A stretch of 64,000 nucleotides of DNA from Helianthus annuus. Its lineage: Eukaryota > Streptophyta > Magnoliopsida > Asterales > Asteraceae. Below, piece after piece: positions 20,411 to 32,300 of the stretch. The notes below the pieces were generated by a model. The model was given only the letters and a program-made list of their open reading frames with translations, made no database searches and was not told the origin of the DNA. Location of the stretch: positions 148,876,415-148,940,414 of the forward strand of contig NC_035443.2 of NCBI RefSeq assembly GCF_002127325.2, read 5' to 3'. The translations under genes were made by a program, and so were the position numbers. Each line of letters starts with the position of its first letter. Within the stretch, counting starts at the first letter, position 1.

Positions 20411-21305
20411 ATATGAAATCAAGTATTTTATTCTCGTAAAACCACATATTAGTTATATGCTTTAGTCATGACACTAGTGACATTGTAAATTAACCCTATC
20501 ATGTCACATTGTAAATTAACCCAGTCATGTGACTTTGTAAATTAACCCTACTACTGTTCGTGCCTACCCATGCTTGGTATAACATGTAGACAATGCACAA
20601 CACCTTGCGTACGGTCATAGAACACTCGATGAAAGTTGAGTGGTTTTGTTTATAAAAACTATCATCAGCATACCCAGTAAATCCTACCAATAAAGGTCTG
20701 AGGAGGGTAAGATGTAGACAACCTTACCCCTATCTTGTAGGAATAGAGAGGCTGCTTCCAGTGACACCGCCTACTCGATTGTATTGCATCAAGCCTTGGA
20801 CATAAGATACATAACACTCAACAATTGGGACAAAGTCCGATTAATGTACGTGCCCCCTTGTCTTTCGGCTATCAACGCTACCACATGATGCATGATTAGC
20901 CGTCCCCCATTTTTAACGTTATTTTCACGAAATTAGTAAAATAACGTTAAAAATAGTGCACTTTCACTTTTGCCCTGAAGGGCCCACACGTATATACATT
21001 ATAAAAAGAAAAAAAAACGCTAAATGGTTAATGAAACACTCAGAAAACTTATACTCCAACCAATTTCTTTTATTTTTATTTTTGTATTTATAATCTACTT
21101 TATTTTTATTTTTGTATTTATAATCTACTTTATTTTTATTTTTGTATTTATAATCTACTTTATTTTGTATTTATACGTCTATTCTGCATGCATGAACCAT
21201 TGTGATTGTAAATTTCTCATGGGAATTATAATTATATTTGATTTATATTGTAAAGTGAAACAAACGTTTGGATATTAAGTTCATTAAACAAAATAACTCA
21301 CAATT
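20411..21305. other. Spacer with an exact 30 bp tandem repeat
   Basis: At 21071-21160 a 30-base T-rich unit (TATTTTTATTTTTGTATTTA and ten more bases) is repeated three times exactly, with a partial fourth. The open frame across it, reading FIFVFIIYF repeats, is an artefact of the repeat. The remaining bases show no gene. Confidence 0.6.
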
Positions 21306-21379
21306 GTCTGGGTGGTGTAGTTGGTTATCACGCTAGTCTCACACACTAGAGGTCCCCGGTTCGAACCCGGGCTCAGACA
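21306..21379 (+). tRNA. tRNA-Val (anticodon CAC), second copy
   Basis: Identical to the gene at 9507-9580 except for one D-loop base (GTAGTTGG instead of GTAGTCGG). The cloverleaf and boxes A and B are intact. TTTTT follows directly as terminator. The flanks differ from those of the first copy beyond a few bases. Confidence 0.95.
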
Positions 21380-21689
21380 TTTTTAAACCCGCCGGTTCAA
21401 ACCCCTTTTATTTTAAATGATTAACAAAAATTTTCTATTAACTAAAATACACATCATCTGTTCAACGAAAACATTATTACCTTTATTCATATTTTGTCCT
21501 TTTTTTTAATCTTTGAAAACCATTTTATCTTCAACAACAGATTACCCCACACGAATTATTGAGAGGATCAAAGCGAATGAATGCCTATGTATGGTTGAAG
21601 AATCGGGCCAAATGCAACATGTTGGAATGGAAAGAGTGGTGTCATTTTAATTTCATTGTAATAATCACCAAACTTGCCAATGATCTCTA

Positions 21690-21960
21690 CATCAAGTGGT
21701 GGAATGCTTGCATTTCTTTTGGGAGATGTTGGTTCAACTCCCACTTGGTGTAGATTAAGGCAATGATAGGAGACCCAGAGAAACTTGGGTTCGATCCTTG
21801 AGCCAAAACAGGTTTTACATGTAATTTCACCGTTGGGCCTACAGGCGGGTGGGTTACCGGGTTTTCCCCGGAATTGGTGGTGGACTCGGGTTACTCTCGG
21901 AGTACTCCGTTCGGTCCGGTGGGTGCCCCGATGTTGGGAATTTTGAGTTACATAACCGAC
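21690..21960 (+). mobile_element. Possible tRNA-derived SINE
   Basis: The left part looks like a tRNA head: AAGTGGTGGAATGC (box A-like), then GGTTCAACTCC (box B-like) about 40 bases on. A second GGTTCGATCC follows at about 21789. The GC-rich body (GGCGGGTGGGTTACCGGG) resembles plant SINE bodies. No target duplication was found. Confidence 0.42.
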
Positions 21961-22423
21961 TTGGCATGCAAGGCTCAAGGAGGGTTTTAAGGAGTGAATA
22001 ATAATAGATTATTAAATGTAATTATGATTTAATAATTAGTCGTAATTATCATGTCCTAGTTAATTGATTAGATAATTATCTAGTATCCCAAACGAGTTAG
22101 GTTTAGATGTATTTAAGATAATTATGTGAACAATCCTAGTTATAGTCTAACACGTTAGGTTAGCCATATATACCGCGTATTGGGAAGGGATTTGTAATCA
22201 AGTTTTTGTGTGGTTTTCTTGATCTAATAATATTGTGGGGTTAGCCATAACTTTATGTTCGTTTGAGTATCAATTGGGAGTTGACCCGAGAGTGCTCGGA
22301 ATTGATTATGTTGGGCGTTCTAAAAAAATGAAGTCCAAAGAGCATTTAGCCCAATGGTATCAAGATGTTGAAATTGTGCTCCTCTCTCAAATGCTATAAA
22401 TTTAGTTGTAAGGGTGTAACATA
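21961..22423. other. Non-coding spacer
   Basis: No gene, RNA or clear repeat end is visible. The region is AT-rich, with TAATTAT runs near 22020-22080. Confidence 0.4.
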
Positions 22424-23093
22424 AGTGTTCAAAGTAGCTTTTGTTGCCATTTGTGTATTGTTTCGATTTTTGGTTCGGCATCTTCCCATGGCTCGACTGT
22501 GTTCTCTACTTCTCTATCATTCAGAATTTGTTGTTTTCAAATTTGATGGCTAGGTTGTCCTCCTTAAATCCACTACACAGAGTTAAGTTGGTTGCAACCT
22601 ATCATAGAACACTCTACTCTCCTTACTTTGATAGTTTGATGCACTACAATTCAGTCCCTATGCTATTATTTTGATGATATACGGTAACTTTGTTATTGCT
22701 TTCGGGAATACCAAATCTATAGATGAAGATCATGCCATTATCTGTCATCTTGCTGCATCGATTGTAATAGATATTTTGATGAACGAACGAGATTTTATTC
22801 ATGGAGGTGTTGGCAGACGAAAGTTGAGGGTGATAAGCGGTACTCATGAGAGTATTTTTAGTACCCGTTTCATCTTGAAATTTTATTCAGAATTATGAGG
22901 TGATTACAAGATGATTTCGAGATGCATGTCCAAAAATCACCTCTCGGCTCTTAATAAAATTTCAAGATGAAATGGGCACAAATATACTCTCGAGTACTGC
23001 CTATCTTCCATGAATAAACTCTTGTTCGTACATCAAAATATCTATTATGACAGATACACATATGGCAACAAAAGCTACTTTTAACACTTATCT
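22424..23093. repeat. Large foldback just downstream of the LEPA stop codon
   Basis: Outer arms 22424-22460 and 23057-23093 are inverted (AGTAGCTTTTGTTGCCAT against ATGGCAACAAAAGCTACT). Inner arms 22764-22890 and about 22920-23045 are also inverted (AGATATTTTGATG, TTCATCTTGAAATTTTATT). The loop at the centre is short. No target duplication was identified. It could enter the 3' end of a read-through LEPA transcript. Confidence 0.6.
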
Positions 23094-23375
23094 GCTTTGG
23101 ACGCGTTAGCTTGAAGCCGATGCATGCCACAAAACTGTCTCATAAGCGCGAAGAAACGACGAGGAATTCAGCATTCTTTTCCTTTCAGAAGCAGCTGTAT
23201 TAAAAACCCACAATGGTATGTGTAGTCTCTAATCACTAAATCCCGATGACATCAAGGAAGTTGATTGCCCATTTAAAAAATTTTGCTTTCTACCTTGGTA
23301 GATACACTGTACATGTGATATAGATACAATGTGCATGTGTTGCAGCATGCTGTCACATAGGCATTGTGTGACTGA

Positions 23376-26300
23376 TTATAGCACCTCTTTTTCGAGTTTC
23401 AAAACCGCCATGAATGCTTCTTGAGGCACATCTACTTTTCCGATCGCTTTCATTCTTTTCTTTCCAGCAGCCTATAAATGATAACCGTATAGTACAAGAT
23501 TTAATATTCGTAACCCGGAGATATCATACACTCAAACATGGCCTTCTGAGAAAGCAAATAAAAAACATATTAATAATAACAAATTACCTGTTTCTTTAGC
23601 AACTTTTTCTTTCTCGAGATGTCACCACCTACAGAGATATTAAGTAATGTTATGTAGAGAGAGAAAAATCAATCCGTAAAGGAATAATTTAAATGCGTAC
23701 TGACCGTAGCATTTGGCAAGGACGTCTTTCCTAATTGCAGATAAACTTTCACTCGCAATCACCTTTGTGCCTATGCATGCCTGGTTTAACAGGTTAACAA
23801 GTACACGATTCATAAAAAGCTTTACTTATGTTCATAAAGAGATATTTCATTACAGTTTACATATGTGGGCCATGGCCAACAAACTAAAAAACACTGATGC
23901 CACCATGTAATCGAGAAATAACAATAAACGATATGACAAACAAGATGTCACCATGTACTCGAGAAATAGGCAACTCTCCGAGTAATGGTTTAATAATGCC
24001 CACTCTTTTGATGATCAACATAGACATAGTTAATCCCAATTTTCAGAGGTATTTGATCGTGGAAAAAAATATATTAACTTCTAATCATTAGTTGTTAATG
24101 GTGAATAGCGACAAATAGCGATAAGGTACCTATATGCTACATAGCAAATAGCGATAAATGGCGGGCGCTATTTAATTGGTTGCGATATACTAGATTTTTT
24201 TTTTTTAAATTTATATGTATATTATATCAAATACCCTGATAGGTAGAGGATCCTGTAAAAAGTGCTCAAAGTGTGAGAAGTGTATTATAACACTATATAT
24301 AATACTATATAACACCATATAAACACCATATAACAATATGTAACACCATATAATACCATATAACACTATGTAACACTATATATCATTATATAACAAATAT
24401 AACACTATAGTTTGTCTGATAGCATGTCTATGATAGATGTATAGTGTTATATTTGTTATATAATGTTATATAGTGTTACATAGTGTTATATGGTATTATA
24501 TGGTGTTACATATTGTTATACGGTGTTTATATGGTGTTATATAGTATTATATATAGTGTTATAATACACTTCTCACACTTTAGGCCCTTTTTACACTATC
24601 CTTACCCTACCCTGATATATACCCTATTTTACATGTATATTTAACAAAAACCTAAATTCCAGCTATTTCATAGCTATATTTCAGTGCTATTTATATTAAA
24701 AATAAACAGAAAAGGAAAAACTAAAGGTCACTACCATAGCTATCTATCGGTACATAGGCTATAGCGAGACTAGACCTATACGCTACGCTATTCACTATAG
24801 CGAGCGTAGCGATCGCTATTGACAACTATGTTTTTAATAATAATGAAACTCTAGATGCAATTCTACTAGGGATGGAAATGGGCCGGGTTTTGGTAATCCC
24901 AGTCCCATACCCGATTGTAAAACCACGTTCCATAGTTGTCGGGTACCCATAGGCCTGTAAATGAACTTGTTCAGAGGGATGAAATTAAATAAATGAACGA
25001 ACATGAACACAATTCTTTGTTCATTTAACTAAACGAACAAACATGAACACACGTTTTGTTCGTTCATTTATGTTCAAGAAAGTCCGTTTATGTTCGCTCA
25101 TTTATATTTGTAGTTTAAATACATAAGTAGTTATATTTGTATAAATATTAAACATAAAAGGAATTTTCAACTACTTATTGGCTTTCTAGTAATAAAAATG
25201 GGTTTTCCAATGAAATTAATCGTAATTAATCACTAATATATATAAAAAAATTACTTTATGTTCAATTAATTAAGTTCATTTTTGTTCATTTATATTTGTT
25301 CAATCAATTGTGTTGTTTATTGTTTGTTTAATTTTCGTTTAAGTTTGTTTGTTTATGTCCGTTTACGTTCGTGAACGGTTCGTTTAGGTTCTAAATGAAC
25401 GAACATAAACAAACACGAACATGCTCATTTTCTGAATAAACGAGCATGAACAAAAAAAATGTGTTCGATTATATGTTCGTGTTCGGTTAAAGTTAAATGA
25501 ACGAACATAAACATGCATGTGTTCGTTCGCGTTCAATCGGTTCATTTACAGGCCTAGGTACCCAATATGGTTAAAAATATATTAGCGTTTAATAATAATG
25601 AAACTGTAGATGCAATAAAACTAGTGAATTAACTTTTGAAGGCGCTAAAAGTTGATAAATGGAAGTAGCTAAACGCAAAGTTCGTTTAATTATATATCTG
25701 TTGCAAAATAATAGGCTTACTTGGATGGGCACTTTAAACATTTGCCTAGGTATAAGTTCCTTTAGCTTCTGAGTCAAAGCCCTTCCCACAGAATATGCCT
25801 ATACAGAGAGAAAGTAAGTTGATAACATTATAACCTGTCAATAACCTGTCATGAGAAACAAAAGTTTTTAAATCCTTTTTTATATTATGAGGTCCAATTT
25901 GAAGGAGACATTACTAAATACCTTATCTTTGTGTACGATTGTAGACAAAGGCTCCACACCATCACCGTTTATCAACACATCTAGCTTTATCAAATCACTT
26001 TCCTTGTACCTGCAGTCACAAATAGATCACACACTGAAAGACACTAGATGGGTGCATATTATATAGGACTCCCGTCATTTTTAAATGATTTTTTCTTGTA
26101 TGAGGCTCTAAAAACTCAAAAGCAAATTTTCATTCTTTAAATGATTTTTTAAATGTACTTCCTTGTTACATGATAGATGCATATCAAGTTTCTTAAAGCT
26201 GCATTCGTTAGAAAGTAGATTGATTACATGAAAGGTTTACCCAATAAAAGAATACTCCATGCTAGCATAGCCCTTACTCCTTGATTTTAGCTGATCGAAG

Positions 26301-29300
26301 AAATCCCCTACCATCTGTAAAAGGATACGTCACACTTGTTTTTTTAGAGAATATATAAGGAAAGACACAATAATAAATGGTATGACCGCTTTAAATAAAT
26401 AGTATGAAATATCTCATCTTTCGAACAAGAGGTTCTTAAATATAAGTCGTGGAATAACCTCAGCTAGTGGCATCTCATAGGTGAGTGAAGCTCTGGTCTC
26501 TGTGATAAATTTCATTCCTTTAAAATCTCCGCGTCTATCTTGAGAAAGTTCCATAAGTGAACCAATGTAGTCTTTTGGGGTTAGCATTTCAATCTGCAGA
26601 AAGGATATAAACCATCAAGATTTAAATGGACCATAAGTTGTGCAAGATATTACAATATCATAAGAGGGAAACAAACCTTCACCATTGGCTCTTCAATCGA
26701 CTTCCTCTTACCTTGTTCAGGAAGTGCTGATGGATTTGAACATTCAACCTAAATAAGTGAAGACAAAGAGAGTTCATTGAATTTTGTTAAAACATATTGC
26801 CAATTTGCCATAAGAACAGTATTATCCCCTTCCTAGATAACCGCAGTATCCTTATATATATATATATACACACACACACGGAGGTTAATGTACAATAGTC
26901 CCTTAACGTGCGATGGTGCGAAGTGAATTAAGCATGTTCATTTTTAAAATACGCACGTTATAATACATAATTACGCATGTTATTGTTCACTCCTGCACCG
27001 TCGCACATTAAGACCCTTTTGTATTTAAAACTTTCACTATATATGTAGGTAAGGGATCATGAGAAAACTCCTCTTTGTGAGAAAACTCAAGGAAACTCTA
27101 TCTAACCGTTACTAAACCCTAAATTCTAAACCCTAATCCCCAAAAAGCTAAACCTTAAACCCTAAAACCTAAAGGCTAACGTCTAAATGCTAAAGCTAAA
27201 CCCTAACCTCTAAAAATTAAATCATAAACCCTAAACCCTAGAAAAAAATTCAATACATAATATGGATAAAAAAGAAGATATATTTTTAGAACTTACAATT
27301 TCACCACCAACACAGTGCACTCTGTATACAACACTTGGTGCAGTAGTTATCAAAGTTAGATTGTATTCGCGTTCAAGTCTTTCCTGTGCAATAAAAACTA
27401 TCATATCCATGAAGACAAAAACTATCATAATGTAATAATCATAACCATGGATGAATGACATCACATACCTGAACAATTTCCATATGAAGAAGACCCAAAA
27501 ACCCACATCTAAAACCAAAGCCCATAGCACTTGATGTCTCTGGCTCAAACTGAAACATTGTTTACAAAGAAACAAACAATTTCCTAGGTGAGTAACAAAT
27601 ACATCCAGCACAGATGTGTGTCAACGAATTATATTATACAGAGATGAGGTGATCAACACAAAACCTTCAATGCAGCATCATTAAGCTGTAGTTTCTCCAG
27701 GGCATCACGTAAATCAGGAAATCTGAACAGCCAATGACGTGAATCAGTACCACATGTGGTGTAAAGAAGAATTAAAAAGAATATGACATGGGATGATGGG
27801 AATGTAAGAAAGAGAAGAGGCGTACTGGTCAGCATCTACAGGAAACAAGCCACAAAACACCATTGGAGTGGCCTCTTTATATCCAGGAAGAGATTCCTCT
27901 GCTTTTCTACCATAGTGGGTTATTGTGTCACCCACCCGAGCATCTGCTACTGACCTTATTGATGCTGACATGTAGCCCACCTGAAACAATAAAGTTATGA
28001 CATAAGCTTTTAGTAATTGTGTCATTAACTTACAAGTATACAGAATACGAGGAGTGTATCATTGAAACGTATGCTTACCTCACCAGCATATAGTTCATCA
28101 ACCTGCTGCTGATTAGGAGATAGAACTCCGATTTCATCGGCATAATAATCCTGCATCATGCCAATTGTTAAAGATGAAAGAAAAAATAAACCTATTGTCA
28201 GCTAAATACGTCTTTTTAAGAAGAGTAAAATGCCCTTTTCGTCCCAGAGGTTTGGCCAGTTTTGGGACTTTCGTCCAAAGGTTTGTTTTTCCGCATCTGG
28301 ATCCAAGAGGTTTGAAATCTTGCCATTTTCATCCAGCTCGATAACTTCATCCATTTTTCTCTGTTAAGTCAGGGGTATTTCTGTCTTGTTTGTTAACTTA
28401 AAGGGCAATTCGGTCTTTTCCACTTTATGTAAAAAAACAAATACCCCTGAAAATGACTGAATTGCCCTTTAAGTTAACAAATAAAGACGGAAATACCCCT
28501 GCCTTAACGAGAAAAATGGATGGAGTTAACGAGTCAGGATGAAAATGGCAAGATTTCAAACCTTTTGGATCCAAACGCGGAAAAACAAACCTCTGGACGA
28601 AAGTCACAAAACTGGCCAAACCTCAGGGACGAAAATGGCATTTTATTTTACTCTTTTAAAAATTAAGCAATGTGAACATTGCAGGTTTCACCAAATTAGA
28701 TTAAACAGCCTTAATGCACATATTGCATTAAACATAAAACAACATAACAAATTTACGAAATTGCGAAGTTGAAGAATGTTGTTTTACCTTCCCACTAGCC
28801 ATAAAAAGAATTCTGTCACCTTTCTTTACAGTTCCATCAATAACACGAAAATATACAATAACACCCCTGTACGCATCATAGTAACTGCAAAATTCATAGA
28901 TATTAACAGTTACTAGCACAATTATTCCTGTTAATACGAAGCCCATTAAACTACGATAGTAGAAAAATATCATATCTTAAGAAGAAAAACAACAACAACA
29001 ACAATAATATCTAGACTCCTGTAAGAATGTGCTATATGATTCAATACCTATCAAATATAAGAGCTCTCAAAGGTCTTCCAGCTGAATCAGGCGGTGGAGG
29101 AATCCTTTGAACAATTGCAGTCAGTATTTCATTTATACCAATTCCCTCCTGTAACAAACAGACAATATGACTTTAAGTACATGAACTGTAGGGTTGTCAT
29201 GTTGAGAAAAAGAAGTTAAGTAACTTTGTTTTCTTGACCGAGTAAAAAAGGAGCACATTGTAGAACATGCTTAACTTATTTTACTATTGATCATATGCAT

Positions 29301-32300
29301 TCTACAAAACTAAAGGATGTCAAAGAATACACAGGATATATATACCAACGTACCTTTGCTGAGCAGTAAATAGCATTGCTGCAATCCAAACCGATGACCT
29401 ATTAAAGTAATACAATGAATTAGAAAGTAAGTAGCAGAAGTAGCTCCAATGAACCAATAACCCAAAGGTTTTCACACATGTTATTCAACCCAAAGGTTTT
29501 CACACATGTTATTCAACCCAAAGGTTTTCACACCATACACGGGGAATTAAGGAACTAGCGAAATATTGGAACTTTATTCAACCCAAAGGTTTTCAGACAT
29601 GTTAATTATATAAAGAAGTTCACATCGAATATTTATTAGGAGAGATTAATAAATAATCTATCCTAGAGGCCTAGAGCAAAATGAATCAACTATAAAAAGA
29701 ATAATAATTGCCTCTGCAAACTAACCTCTTCAATCTCTTGAACAACACGACTTGGTTCGGCACCTGGAAGATCTATCTTATTCAACACCTGTGGTGGTAA
29801 GTGAAATGTCAGATAAAGTTAAAGATCATGGCATAATGCATTGTTAACAATTCGCTACATACAAAAGAATAAAACTTGCAGGACGTTTTAATGAAACTTT
29901 ATGAATTATGATGATGACAAAAAACAGGAAATATGTTATGATCAACTTACAGGAATCACTTCAAGGTTATTTTCCAAGGCTAAATAAACATTAGCTAACG
30001 TTTGAGCTTCCACTCCCTACAATACAAGGTTGAACTCACAATAAATTCAATTTGTCACCAGTGGTAGAAGTACAAGATATGTAACAAAAACTCAAATTTG
30101 TTTTGAGAGTGATGATTATCATGGATGATGTGGCAAGTCTTCTAGTAGAGCTTGAAATAGGTAGACCAGCATTCTTTGGCTATGGGTGTGTGCAATGGGA
30201 TCTTGTCAAGACTTAAGGTCATATATGTTGTAATTGTAGCAAATACTAATATCATAGATAGAAATTTGTTCATCATGAATTCCACAATGATTCTTGGTTT
30301 TATTTCTAGCTAACGTGTTTTTTCCCAGGTCAGTAAGGATTTGGGAAGAAGGAAGCCTTTATATATTGGTTAAATGAAAAGATTAATTACACAATGTCCT
30401 TGTGGTAGGTTTCTCATATGTTCTCGTCATCTACTTAACTACTTGTCTGCTAGTAGGTTATTTGACTAAGAGAAATAGACCTCAATTATCAACGATAACC
30501 AACAAGGAGAGCACTTTTAATACAGATCATGATCACACAGGTAATTCAGCTAAAAAAATCCAGCTGTATAAAAATGTGAAAGTCAAAGACATACCTGTGA
30601 GGCGTCAACAACAAGAAGAGCCCCCTCACATGCAGCAAGGGATCGCGAAACCTGCAATTGAGAAGACAGGCAATGAAAGACTCATCATTATACTAAACAA
30701 ACATAAAAATATGACAACTGCTAGGTATTTCATAAACAAGCAGAAATTCGCCAAATAAAACTCCACTCAACAACAGTGTGTGCCACATGTATTTGCTCCC
30801 AAATCTGGGTAGTTATTGCTACGAAATCGCAAGGATGCACTAATGAGTATGTATCACTGGATTCCACTTTGACTACTTAGGGTTTTACATTTGAACAAGA
30901 TACATGTATGTGTGTTTGGGTTTGGGTAAGTGAAGAAACATGCCTAAATATACCTGCTGAGGCACTCGTGCCCTCAGCTTCTTGCAAGTTGCACATGCTA
31001 ATTGAACCTAATACTAACATGCAATCTGTTTAATACGACAGTGTAAGTGTCAAGTGTGTAAGTCATACCTCATAAGAAAAATCAACATGCCCTGGAGTAT
31101 CAATAAGATTAAGGCAATAAGGTTCACCGTCTTGCACAAAACGCATTCTAGCAGCCTGGAAGAAAAAATAGCAAAAAATCATTTAGCAGGATATACATGA
31201 ATGGCAAACTAGCAAAGAAAAGGGTAGTTGCACGGTACCCCTGACCGCGGAAGGGATCTCCCTTCCCAGTTCACCACCCGACAAGGATCCCTGGCGGCAA
31301 ATACCCATAGCCATCAAAGAGGGGTAAGAAACATGTTTCGAACCCGAGACCTCGAGTGTCCTCGGTCCGGCTTTAAAGCGGGTGTCGGTGGCCACCAAAG
31401 TGACACTAATGGGAATTGAACTTGGGTCTCCATTGGAGAACCCAAGTCACTCCACCACTAGGCCACTTGTGATGGTTAAACTAGCAAAGAAGGGAACCAC
31501 ATAAAAGTAGTATCATGTTGCTTCTGCTTTTACACCTCTCATCAATTATTTATTACCATGTTTAACCATATTGACTAATGACTATTAGGTATAACATGGC
31601 GTAATGGCTCAACCCAAAACTCCAAACCGCAATTAATTTGCCAAATTAATATATCTTGATTATATACAAAATAAATGACGAGCCTGATTCTGCAGTATAG
31701 CAATATATACCAAAAGAAAACCCCGGCTTCACACTGTAAGTCTATAAAACTCCAAACAGCCCGCTGCCCCCAATATTTAACGTACCGCTATTAGCTATAC
31801 ATCTTTTTTAACAGATACATCTGTGGAATTATTGACTTTCGGGGATCGTTTATGTAAAGGTTTTGTTAAGTAGTTTGTCTGAATCATCTAAAGCTGAACT
31901 TACATAATCTACAACTGAATAGGGAAAGATGGTCATCTCAAATGACATAACATGTAGGTACGTCGGCCACGAAGAAACCATAACTCGTTTCAATAATATA
32001 AAGAGTATCAACCTGCTCACAACAGTAATAAGCCAAGTGGTATGTCCTATAGCAGAATACTAAGATGAAACCTTTTTAAAATGTTATTCCTTTTAACATC
32101 CTTTTCATGTAGAAATGCACAACATCTACAAGGGTATGACTTAAGAATATGCACCTGTAATTTGATAGTGATTCCCCTTTCCCTCTCAAGATCCATGTTA
32201 TCCAAAAACTGCTCCTTCATTTCACGTGTTTGCACTGTACCCGTCACTTGCAGCAACTTATCTGCTAATGTCGATTTCCCATGATCAATATGTGCAATGA

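Larger units (their letters stand above)
23781..25720 (-). other. LEPA intron 19, filled with three DNA transposons
   Basis: The 1.94 kb intron lies between exons ending VPIQ and starting ACIGTK. It holds a hAT-like element (24086-24830) with a Mutator MITE nested in it (24242-24607), then a separate hAT element (24950-25556). The splice sites are intact. Confidence 0.85.

Noticed and set aside
21024..21278. 84-codon plus-strand frame with repeated FIFVFIIYF
   Set aside because: Produced by the exact 30 bp tandem repeat, whose period is a multiple of three; not a gene.
27231..28025. Minus-strand frames of 60-126 codons
   Set aside because: They are LEPA exons extended into introns; the spliced model explains the conserved parts.
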